From Fragilaria crotonensis (lineage: Eukaryota > Bacillariophyta > Fragilariophyceae > Fragilariales > Fragilariaceae): 37,101 bases of DNA. Where the stretch lies: positions 1 through 37,101 of the forward strand of contig JAKSYS010000623.1 of the NCBI GenBank assembly GCA_022925895.1, written 5' to 3'. Of this stretch, positions 1 to 9,954 are shown piece by piece. The stretch's first letter is position 1, and the number at the start of each line of letters is the position of its first letter. The position numbers were made by a program, and so were the translations under genes. A model generated the notes under the pieces. The model was given only the letters and a program-made list of their open reading frames with translations. It made no database searches and had not been told where the DNA came from.

Positions 1-2480
1 TGACTGATGATGACTGATGATCTGATGATTTTATAATCCACGGAGCCCTTCCAATTGCACAGATTTTGTAGTAGTAGTAGATAGTAGGTAGTAGCAGTAC
101 TTGTAGGAGCAACTGAAAATATTGGGAATCAGTCCTGATAAGCGGAGGAAATCATACACCTAAGGTATGACTGTGAAAAGGTACGTAAATGGTATAAGGA
201 AGTGAAGTTATCCAATGTTAGTTATATTGAAACTGGAACCATGAAGTATCAATAGACAGGAATGTGTGTATCGCTTTACGTAGGGCATTACGTAGGACGT
301 TACATAGTACATAATACTCGAGTACTCCATTACGTAGTGCAATACATTGTACTCCGAGTACCAGGTACAGTACAAGTACATTACGTTCATCACTATCATA
401 TGTCATACGTAACTCGGTACGCACATGATTTCCGTAGTAAATTCAGTACAGTAGTACTCCATTTCATAGTACTAAGTACATTCCGTATTTAATTCAGTAG
501 TACATTCCGTAGTACAGTAGGGCTTTTGGTTCTAGCAGTACAGTACTTACAACTTGTACTACAGAGTCCAGATACACTCTCAGCAGAGTATTACCAGCGA
601 TTCACAGCTCTGAGGGATTGTTCTCATGTTTCCTTTAGCTAGAGTCCATTGATTCCTCCCAATTGGAGCATCACTGTGGATTCACAAACTTCTGTTCATG
701 GGGCATTTGCCAAAACATTTGACAAAAGAATGCATGGAATCTGTCTTCCCTTAAATTGATCAACTGGGAAGCTCATTCTAGTAAAGTGAGTCTTTTTGTC
801 CAGGTCATCCACTCAAGAATGCACAAGCATCATCACTTCTAGCCTCAGCATTAGGCTACTAGTACTAGTACTAGTACTAGCTACTATATGATGTGCTGAG
901 CTTAGCAATTGCATAGAATGGCACAATCAGTTCTTGACTGGACTTAAATTGCAATTTCTTTCTTCAGCCAAACACCTTCCTGCTGCTTTGTGCTGCTGCT
1001 CTATTGTTGGATGGGTTATGCCAGGCAGTGCTGGTTCTGCTCCTGAACTGATATTGAGAACTACTATCACCCCACAGTGCAACACATAATCATACAACAA
1101 AACAGGATTGGATGGGCTCCATTATTTTGGAGGAGATTTAGCATGGGCAACACCAGCAATGCTACTACTACTCATCTCCTCAATGAGATGACAATGATGA
1201 CCTCAATCAATATACTAGCTTGGCATGGCAGGCAAATTTAATCCAACTCATATGTTGGGAACAATGGTGTAAGCTTTAGAAACATCAGAATCAAGGGACA
1301 CACGGGCACTACAATCACACCCAAGCAGAGGCCTCAAAATGCAAAATGCGCCAGCAATTAACGGAGGTCTAGTAGTAGTACTGATGTCCTCATACAATGC
1401 AGTACGAGGTGAAAGTACAGAAGCTGTCACATCAAGACGTTTCTGATCATGACCAACATCCCCTAGTAGGAGTCACCAAATTGCTCGCGATTCATGTGTC
1501 TATCTTTCGGAAAAGTTATCGACTCATCAGAGAAGCAATACTTTAATTTGCCATTGTCATGATGTCACCTACTGAAAATGATTGCAGATCCCACAGGAGT
1601 GTTGTGCCTATCCATGTGAGTCAAATACCTTCATCTTAGGCATAGTGGTAGCAGGTATAATAGACTTGCTATTATTTAATAGCTATTTCTCAGCATGCAT
1701 AGTTGTTCTTAGTACAACACAAACTGCAACGACACGACGCTGGATATATAGGTATTGTACTACTGTAGTACTGCTCTATTGTCGTTCATTTTCTTATGTA
1801 CTGTACTTCGAGTACTGTCGTACAAATCTCGATTAGTGCGCGAAATTCAAAATGTCGAAGCAAGTACAGGGGAATAACCATTCTTTAACTGTCAACGCTC
1901 GTCAAAACACGGACGTGAATTGGATTAGGGCCGCTCGGAAAGTCATACAGCTAGATGTATGATTTTCGACGTTTGCCCTTGTTCCTACGTGTCGTTTGTA
2001 CCAGAACGTACGCACAACTGGACCTTTAGGGCAGGTCGGAAAGTATACTTTAATTGTATGACTCTCGGGAAAATCCTTGTACTGCAGTGTATACTCCGCT
2101 CAGGTCCTGGTCTGACAGTTCAGTTTTGTGGGTCATTGGTTGATAATCATTGGTGGGATTGACATCACGAACTTCAGAAGAGTTGTCAACCTCCGAGTTT
2201 TGTTTGGGGTGTCGCAGTGATACCTGTGACGCGCTCCAACCTTCGAAAACTAAAAAAAACTATACGTATCTGTATACCTGAATGAAATCCTTGGACACCC
2301 AATTGCCTCGGACGCAGAGTGTTCCCTTCCATCCAACGAGTTTCGAAACAGCCGAACGAATCAAGGAAGAATTCGGAGCAGAAATTCTAAAGGAGGCGAC
2401 GTGCTAAATTCTGTCAATAACTTCCACTGCTGGTTTTCTATTGAATGTTGATGTTGGATGGCCGTGAGAGGAAGTAGCTC
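1..2480. other. Gene-poor 5' spacer rich in GTAC/AGTACT motifs
   Basis: No convincing gene is seen. Short open frames here have no recognisable domain and consist of tyrosine/valine-rich translations of GTA-type simple sequence. The stretch holds TGA(C/T)GATGA-type repeats at the left edge (1-30), GTA/TAG repeats (about 69-100), an ACTAGT run (about 859-882), and dense GTAC-containing palindromes at 262-530 (for example GTACTCCGAGTAC at 349-361). The last ~200 bases presumably hold the promoter and 5' UTR of the Myb gene; no clear TATA box was identified. Confidence 0.6.
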
Positions 2481-3935
2481 ATGAGCAACACCGAACCATC
2501 CGACACAATTCAACCATCGAACAAAAATAAACCCTTTTCGGATCAGGACCAAAAGAAGAACGAAGTGACTAACTCGAGGATGGCGGTTCTCCCCATTCCC
2601 GAACCCACTAACCGCGCACACCCTTTTTCTGGGAGTGGAAGGGAAATGCCTCCCGGTAATTTTTCCTGTTTGGGGGCACAGACAGACGTTTGCGTACACC
2701 CCACAAATGACACATCAAGTGCTATTAGCCACCACGTCCCAAACCACATCAGAACAAACTTGGCAGCAGCACCTCCTACGCCCACTGGTTCAACAGCTCA
2801 GCAGGGATGTTCTACTATGGGCCTGCCATCAGCCACGAGTACGACCGAAAGTGACACAAGTCAAATATTGATGGACGTGAAGCAGCCGTCGGCTCTTGAC
2901 GAATCAATTGAAGTAATGTCAATCGGAGACCATGGCAACGAGAGCGACTGCAATATCCCTTCGGGCGCACCAGATTCAGGTCGCACAGAGCGAACGGTTG
3001 ATGATCAGTCGGTGAGTTCTTCCAATGGAGGATCGCGAAAACGCCGTGACAAGTCACGAGGCGACCAAACGGCTGGTCGATGGACCCCGGAAGAGCACCA
3101 AGACTTCCTTGAAGGTCTCAAGATCTTTGGACGCGAATGGAAGAAGGTTGCCGAGAGAATTCCAACCAGAACCTCCGCGCAGATTCGATCTCATGCTCAA
3201 AAATACTTCGCAAAACTGGCGAGAGACGAGTCGACTATTTTGCATGATCAGGCAACAGCTGCAGCTATGGTAGCTAGTCGCCAGCAGCCCTCTATCGAGC
3301 ATGAGGTCGTTCCACAGAAGGCTACAGTGTTGTCGGAGTCTGTGCAACGAAACGTAAAACGTATCCTTGCTGATCCTAGCAGCTTAGAAAAGGAAGTCGA
3401 AGATACCCTCAACGCGTTGCGTGAGCGTTACAAGCAGCTCCAAATACGTTTGGAAGAGGCGAACCGACGACGCCATTCTGGCAGGACACAATCCCCACAG
3501 CGAAGTCACGTTGTTGAAAACGAAGACAACCACCTACCTGACATTCCGAGACAACCCAGACCAATCCTCGACAGTAGGAAGCGCACTTTTGAAGAGTGGA
3601 CTGATCGACCTGCGCAACGACACTCCTACGAGGACATGTCGTCCGTCTCATCTGCTTGTTTTTCACCAACCAGGGAACTGGTTGACGAAGAACTTATTGC
3701 CCTCTCCGTGCTTGGCGGCTCCCTTTCCCGCAGTACTAGCCAGCAGGAGCTACCACAGGCTGCCTCGTCTGATGAAAGCAGCCGCGAAGATGCCCTGCGC
3801 CAAGCTCAGAATGCCTCCCCGACCTCAAGCATCGGTAGCCACCGTGCGCGAGAGGATGATTTGGACGACAGGTCCGATCAAGCCAAAAAACTCAAACTCT
3901 CTGACGAAGAAACCGAAACCACCACTAACGAATGA
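2481..3935 (+). CDS. SHAQKYF-class single-repeat Myb transcription factor
   Basis: This single-exon gene encodes 484 residues. One Myb/SANT repeat lies at about residues 199-250. It begins GRWTPEEH, has the spaced tryptophans of the family (RWTPEE, REWKKVA) and ends with the diagnostic SHAQKYF motif in the third helix. Family knowledge: SHAQKYF (CCA1/REVEILLE-like) Myb proteins bind DNA through this repeat and act as nuclear transcription factors in plants and stramenopiles. A basic stretch (KRRDKSRG) just before the repeat is a likely nuclear localisation signal. A short charged helix (about residues 305-335, LRERYKQLQIRLEEA) could be a coiled coil. The rest is Ser/Gln/acidic and probably disordered. 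The ATG at 2481 is the first in frame and gives an uninterrupted frame. It converges with the membrane protein gene downstream. Target genes cannot be inferred. Confidence 0.9.
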   Translation: MSNTEPSDTIQPSNKNKPFSDQDQKKNEVTNSRMAVLPIPEPTNRAHPFSGSGREMPPGNFSCLGAQTDVCVHPTNDTSSAISHHVPNHIRTNLAAAPPTPTGSTAQQGCSTMGLPSATSTTESDTSQILMDVKQPSALDESIEVMSIGDHGNESDCNIPSGAPDSGRTERTVDDQSVSSSNGGSRKRRDKSRGDQTAGRWTPEEHQDFLEGLKIFGREWKKVAERIPTRTSAQIRSHAQKYFAKLARDESTILHDQATAAAMVASRQQPSIEHEVVPQKATVLSESVQRNVKRILADPSSLEKEVEDTLNALRERYKQLQIRLEEANRRRHSGRTQSPQRSHVVENEDNHLPDIPRQPRPILDSRKRTFEEWTDRPAQRHSYEDMSSVSSACFSPTRELVDEELIALSVLGGSLSRSTSQQELPQAASSDESSREDALRQAQNASPTSSIGSHRAREDDLDDRSDQAKKLKLSDEETETTTNE

Positions 3936-4364
3936 AGCGGTGAAGATGCGACTCTTTGAATTGAGATGACAGGATCTCAGCGAGCCGGGAATCTGCTTGT
4001 GCCGTTTGTACACTGAATTGCCGCACACTCTCCCGATTCCCTCCTGACTTGTATGTACGAATGCTGGTTGTATTGGGCCTGTACGAACAACTAGACTGCA
4101 CACGCCAAATACCTCAACTCCCCAATACGCAGCATTCGACCCCTCCGGACACTACCCATGCAATCTTTTGTCCATGCACATCTAGACCCACGACCCTTGT
4201 AACAGTTGTAGACCCGTAATATTTGATATAGTCAATTCAGACACTGTTATCTAACGACTCGCAGGAAAGCATGTTGCGCCCATTGACATATGAAGAAACT
4301 AGTAACTGTAAGGTATTAACCATTTCCACAACATTAGAATAGCACTCGTGCGCACACTACAAGG
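3936..4364. other. Convergent intergenic spacer
   Basis: About 430 bases between the stop codon of the Myb gene and the stop codon of the opposite-strand membrane protein gene. It should contain both 3' UTRs. No gene, RNA or repeat was recognised. Confidence 0.6.
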
Positions 4365-7300
4365 TTAAACACTTTTACCACTATCAGCACTGCCTTCATC
4401 TGAATCTTGCTTTTCTAATTCGCCCTTGGCTTCCGCTGATTTCAGTGCTGACAAACTTCTCGCAATGGCCCAATCTGCAGCTTCGCTCGCCGCAGCGTCT
4501 GAAAATGTGCAAGGAAGGTGAGTTGAAAAGGTAAGGGAAAAAATCATCGCAATCCAAATTTCACATACCTGTCGAGCCTTCAAGTTTGCTCTGCTGCGCA
4601 ATTTCCATCCATAGATCCGCTTGCGCGAGCGCATCTTGTTCTTCCCGAAGTCGTTTCTCCTTTTCTGCCGCGGCGATGCCTTCCGGGGTACTGGGATCTC
4701 CTACTCCACGAGTAGGGCTATCTCGAGCGGGCGGACTGACCTCCGTGGTTCCAAATCGACTTGCAGCTGCCACGACACCCGTCCAATCACCTCGATCAAT
4801 CATTTCATCAAGTTCAGCAGCACGTTCTGCGTTGGCTTGAGAATGTTCAGAAATACTACCATCACCTGCAGCAAACCTGTTGATTTCTCCGGTTGAGGCA
4901 CTGTTCACGCTTGCGTCACTCATCATTGCAGCTGCCTCACCAACTGCCTCCCAATCCCCGGCTTCAATTGCAAGCTCTAACGCTGTTCGTCGTTTCGCTA
5001 GATAGCTCGTCCACTTCATCATCATCACCAGATGAAATTGGTGACCCGTCGAGTTTTGAGCCTGATTCTCCAAGGATCGACGGCACCGAGGTGGGACTGG
5101 CAAAGAAACTCTCGGAAGCGTCTGAGCTTGAACCTGACGCTGAGGAAGCATGGTCAGAATCGTCTTGTTGTGACGACCCTATTCCTACGGCAGCGGCAAT
5201 TCCAGCAGCTGCGGCTACCCCTACACCGACACCAGCAGCGGCAGCTGCGCTTATTCCTCCTGTGAAACCCCCACTGCTTGTAGCCGGAGCAGCCGCTGCC
5301 GCAGATGCCGTTGGTGGAACTGGGAGCGAAATACCTCCTTCATTCGCTGCTCGCCGAGCATCGCGCTTGGCTTGCTTTTGGCCTTGAACGCGAGCTTTTT
5401 GAGCCACTAGCCTTTCTTGCATTGTACGCAATGTCTCAACAAGTTCTTCTTCCCTGCCCTTGAATTGCAGCATCATTTCATCGACATTGTCAATCTCTTC
5501 GGGTACCACACGGCGAACAAGGTTTTCAACCTCCTCGCGAATTTCATCTCGCTTCGCAGTTTTACTAGGACTGTCACTCAGCGTTGTACTTGCGCCTGAA
5601 AACGCCGACGACCCTCCTCCGGTTCTTGACGTCTGGGAGGCAGACGACTTCGAAGCGGATTGATCTTCGGCTGACTCAAATTTAGCGGCGGCAACCACCA
5701 CCCCTCCCAATCACCAGCGTCAACCAAGTGATCAAGCTCAGCTGCACGCGCTGCATCAAGGGAAGAGATGGAAGATCCTCCGCGCGACATGCTAGTTCTG
5801 CTTCTTGAAGACACTGACTGTGAATCGGAGGCAGCAGCAAGCAACGCGGCGGTGGCGCCGACGGCAGCCCAGTCACCTGCTTCAATAGCCAAGTCAAGGT
5901 CCCTACGTGTCACCTCGGGCACGACAGGCACGCCACTGTCGACGAAAAAGTGAAATGTTAGCCATGCATAACGCCAACAATGAAATAGCAAACCAAGACT
6001 TACGTGGCATCCTTGCTTCCACTGGTGGCGGCAAGCGCACTGGCAGCACCAATCGCAGCCAGACTTGATCCTGTCACCTCGTCCATCCCGTCGATGCTCT
6101 CAGAGTTGAGCGTGGAATTCCCAACGCTTGATGACCATCCACTGGAACCAGCATTGGACGACGAATCGGCGCCCTTCTCGTCTTGCGGTACAGCATTATC
6201 CGCTATCTCTCCTTCCACCAAGGCAGCAGCAGATGCCTTGCTCTTCACCCGGTAGTCGGCCTGGCCAGCACCCAATGTTCCGTCTCCTCCAAGATCTCCC
6301 TCCACATCTTGCGCAGCAGACAAAGTTTGCGAGGCAGTAATTGCCCCTGGGAAGTATGTGTCGCCACCCTCCTTGTTTTCGTCGCGACGGCGCTTCAACA
6401 ACAGCGCTGCACCAACAAGGATACCAACCCCAGCCAACGCACCAATTACTATACCAATTGTTTGGCCCGAGCTCAAACTGCCGGTAGCAGCCTCGGTTGG
6501 CGACGGAGTCGGCGGAACAGCGAGGCCCGTGACTATGAACACATTGCTATTCGCGTCGACAGAATCCAAGCTTCCCTGTAACCGTCCTTCCAAAATGGCA
6601 AGATTCAATTGCGTGAGGAAATCCTGCTTAATAACCGTCGTATCATCCTCATCAACGATGTTCAATGTGATGGAATGTACAATGGTCTGACACGTATCTT
6701 TTGAATTCAAGTTGGAGGGGCATGCTGAATAAAGAAAGCAACAGGTTAGACCTCAGGCAAACTCATACCACACAAGTACACCGGAGTATATCATAATTGT
6801 CACTCACCCTTGGCAGGAAATCCACCCGTCACTTTGGTGGATTCCACACTTACGGTCAATCGTCTCCGCTGCGCAATGAGACGACGCCCGCGAGGATCGG
6901 GAAAAGTTTCGGCAGCGACTTGACTCGCCAAGACATCCATGGCGGCATTCAAGTCCGCGTCCGCACCCGCAGAATTTCCCATTCGATACGCCACCTCGTA
7001 CTCAACAACTACGGGAAATACCACATTCGACGGAGAAGCCGAGGCGGTTGTTGGCGCCGTCGGTACCGCCGGAGCAGTTGGTGCCGTAGTCGAAGACGGT
7101 GCAACAGGAGGACCAGTGGGTACGGTACTCACGGGGAAAAATGAAATCGGTGGAATAAATGTTGGTCCGAAACTTATTGGCACGGCAGTGACTGGCAAGG
7201 CAGTCGGTGGAGAGCTGATAGGCTGCATCGTTGTAGGTGATAACGAAGCCGGCTGCAAAGTCGTTGGTGGTACGGTAGTCGGTTTGGTTGTTGTTGGTGA

Positions 7301-8077
7301 CGACGTAACGGGCGGCACCCTTGTTGGTGACGACGTAACGGGCGGCACCGTTGTTGGTGACGACGTAACGGGCGGCACCGTTGTTGGTGGTGATGTGATG
7401 GGCTGTACCGTTGTTGGTGGCGATGTAATGGGCTGTACCGTTGTTGGGGACAAAGTAATGGGCTGCGCCGTTGTTGGGGACAAAGAAACTGGTGTGCTTG
7501 TCGACGGAGCAGGGGTTGTCGGTGACAAACTTGTTGGCGATTTCGAGGGAACAGAGGTGGGCAAGGCCGGAGAGGACGGTGCCACGGTGGTCGGAGAGGA
7601 TGTTCCAATAGTTCGGTCGATCGCATTTATGGTGGTGAGACACACCGAACGTAGGTAAACCTCCTGGTCAGGATCGGGGGTCTCTTCTGGTCCCGTACCT
7701 TCATTGTTGATATGGGCATTGTCTCCGATACAACATTGTTGGTCGGTCTGATTAATTGTACAAAGGCATGCCAGTAAGTTGAAAGACAGTCGAAGAGTCC
7801 TGGAAAGGTCTTCTATTGAGGTTGCATTTTCTGCAAATCCGTCAGGGCCAAGAGCTTGAACCACAGTCACGTATTCAGTACCGTCAATTTTCCGGTCTCC
7901 GTTTGCATCAGCGTCATACAACGCGGCATAGCATTTGTCAAGATCCTCATCACTGATATAACTATTTCTCTGACCAAGTCGCGCAGTTATTTCTTCTGAC
8001 AAATAACTTCCCTGAGACAGATTGAGCAAGCAACAGAGAAAAATCAAAAGCCTGACATAACCTCGTGAGACAATCAT
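4365..8077 (-). CDS. Secreted/single-pass membrane protein with EF-hand loop, PTS-rich stalk and cytoplasmic GDW repeats
   Basis: Four exons are inferred, all with GT-AG borders in phase: 8077-6808, 6724-6004, 5935-4569, 4498-4365 (introns of 83, 68 and 70 nt). Together they give about 1,163 residues. The N-terminus is a signal peptide (LLIFLCCLLNLSQG). An EF-hand-like loop follows (DANGDRKIDGTE; position 6 is Arg rather than Gly). Next is a long Pro/Thr/Ser stalk built on a decapeptide repeat (PPVTSSPTTV type), then a cysteine-containing globular region spanning exons 1-2. A transmembrane helix (IGIVIGALAGVGILVGAALLL) is followed by basic residues (KRRRDE). The cytoplasmic tail has two paired repeats, an AIEAGDWxAVG unit followed by a D.GDWxGVV unit, separated by a charged coiled-coil-like segment. 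Two compensating single-base frame breaks in exon 3 (near 5700 and near 4990-5010) interrupt the frame as assembled. I do not recognise the family; a surface or wall-linked receptor-like role is only a guess. Confidence 0.75.
7291..7500 (-). repeat. In-frame 30-bp minisatellite coding the Pro/Thr/Ser stalk
   Basis: Seven consecutive 30-bp units (starts 7291, 7321, 7351, 7381, 7411, 7441, 7471) lie inside exon 1 of the membrane protein gene. On the minus strand each codes ten residues of the VPPVTSSPTT type. Units 1-3 are almost identical; later units diverge. The period is a multiple of three, so copy-number change keeps the frame. The product resembles mucin-like O-glycosylated stalks. Confidence 0.9.
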
Positions 8078-9954
8078 CTTCAGTCGTTTTCAAAGCGGCA
8101 GGAGCAGGATTCGGCTTGTGATGAAGTACTACGTTGCTCGAATATTCTGTGGGTTGCTGTGCTCACGGCACTGCTGGTGTGTGGCAAAATCAGATTTGTG
8201 AGTTGGCCATCGGCCTGTTGAAAAATTCATCACCGGAAAGCCTCACTCGACGAAAGTTTCAACGTTGGAGAAAAATTTGGATCGAGACCCCCGCCAGGCG
8301 CAGTGGGATGCTTACCTAGTGAAAAATGAGGCTTTTCTCTCAATCTACACACCGACAGACACGAGTCAACGCGAACGATTGTTCGTCCTATACAATAAGA
8401 GTAACAACAGGAGTGGCCCAGGCAAGCACCTTCAAATGAGATTCTGATTTTTGTTTGCGACCTTGCGAGGCGTGATGAGGGACTCGGGCAAACGAACCTG
8501 ATGCGAGAGTGAGAACCCCTGCGTGCCCTTGTCCTATGAATACCGAAGTAGGGGTCGTTGCTCGTTGCTCCACAGCGTGTTCTCCAGTTGCATTTCGTAT
8601 GATAGAGGCGACTCTGGACTGTATACAGGGAGCCTGCGTAGCTCCCTACTTATTTCAAGTTACGAAATATTGGTATGGACAAAATTCAGCTAATTGGAAC
8701 TGGCCCGCAATCTACAACGGAAAGAAGGTATTTGAGCATATACCGTCTTAATAAGGCACGGTATATAAATATATCGATGGCACACAGGTTCAAATTTTGA
8801 ATGTCATGACGTGTCGTCGGCAGCGTTCTACGTGCTTTTTACTTTTTTAACAGAACTGCTGTGTGCAAAAGACAAATCCAACTGAAATGCGTTTCACCTG
8901 AAAGTCTCTGCACCCCCCCTTACCCCCCACACCCCAACCCCTGTCTGACCTTCCTGTTATGAGTCGTGAGTTACCCTCCCCCAAGCTGTGTGACTCCCCT
9001 TCCCTTTCGAATGCACAAACTGTCGGATTTAACCGTCAAGCAACACTCATTCGACTGGTTGAATCGCGACATCTCGATCCGTGCGTTCTATCCCGGGTGC
9101 AACGCAGGATTCATAACCAACCAAATCCCGGATTGCGAACGTATGCTGTGTGCCATACTTGAGAGGGGAGAGCTAAGGTGAAATCTCCTGTAGACATGGA
9201 ATTCTTTCCAATCTTGCATCGTTTGCTCGCTCCAGAAGTCTTACAATACGTAGCAGGGGTGTCATCCACGTTAGTTTGGGTCTTGTCTAGTAGGGAGCAC
9301 GTTCAAGGTAGTTAGTATTTCACATGTTATGTCTAATCTACTACCCATCCTGGCGCATTGCCTAGAAGTCGGCTGGCTGGTTGCAAACGCGCGTTGTTGT
9401 CGTGAGAGGTGTTCGCTACTACTGTCGTAGTGGTAACAACTAAAACGTATGCGAGAGCTCAGTTATAGCAGTGCTATAGCATGACTAATGAGGAGGTAAT
9501 TTCCCTAGTTGCAAACACCCTTAGAACCTATAGCAGTATGAGCAGGATCGTAATTGCCTCAAGTCGCTCAAGAGTTTTGCTGCTTCGTACCAAGAGCCTA
9601 CCTTCCAGCAACCGAACTATCGCCTTCTAATAAGCCCTAGTTCAAACTCCCTTCTGGATCTTTAACATGCGCTGTGTGTCCCGGATAATCATTGCGACGT
9701 GGTCGACACCGTATTGTGTGCAATCATCGAAGCTCAGTCCGTGGAGTCGAAAACTAAGCAGTGCAGTCAGACTTTGTCAATGCATGTCAGTAGCAATATG
9801 ACGAACATGTTGCCCCTCTACAGAGTGATCTTGGGTCGACAGATCCAGGATCCACGAGAAACGTGAACCGCTCCGTTTCTGAGAAATTCTCTAGAATTTG
9901 AATTTTGAAGCTAATGGCGAGTACTGTAGTTGTTTTGTAATGTGATCTCGCTTT
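8078..9954. other. Gene-free spacer
   Basis: About 1.9 kb separates the membrane protein gene from the kinase-phosphatase gene. Both are on the minus strand, so the left part should hold the promoter of the former and the right part the 3' UTR of the latter. Short open frames here carry no recognisable domain. A C-rich tract lies at 8913-8941 (listed separately). A small palindrome around TATAGCAGTGCTATA occurs near 9464-9478. No tRNA or other RNA gene was recognised. Confidence 0.6.
8913..8941 (-). other. Potential G-quadruplex tract
   Basis: Four C-runs on the plus strand (8913-8919, 8923-8928, 8932-8935, 8938-8941) are separated by 2-3 bases. The minus strand therefore has four G-runs of 4-7 bases with very short loops, a textbook intramolecular G-quadruplex pattern. 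Any function is unknown. Confidence 0.7.

Noticed and set aside
1582-1836. 84-codon plus-strand frame
   Set aside because: Low-complexity hydrophobic/tyrosine-rich translation of GTAC-rich spacer; no support as a gene.
3421-3969. 182-codon plus-strand frame overlapping the Myb gene
   Set aside because: It is an out-of-frame shadow of the Myb coding sequence; the Myb frame carries the recognisable domain.
5578-5710. Small intron near 5700 to explain the frame change in the membrane protein gene
   Set aside because: The nearest GT-AG pair is about 31 nt and has the wrong length modulo three. The coding text across the break aligns with the second repeat copy, so an indel fits better.
7291-7500. 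CRISPR-like regular repeats (period 30 bp)
   Set aside because: The units are contiguous with no spacers and code an in-frame Pro/Thr/Ser stalk in a eukaryotic gene.
9590-9660. tRNA-like B-box (AGTTCAAACTCCC)
   Set aside because: No matching A-box or cloverleaf stems could be formed around it.
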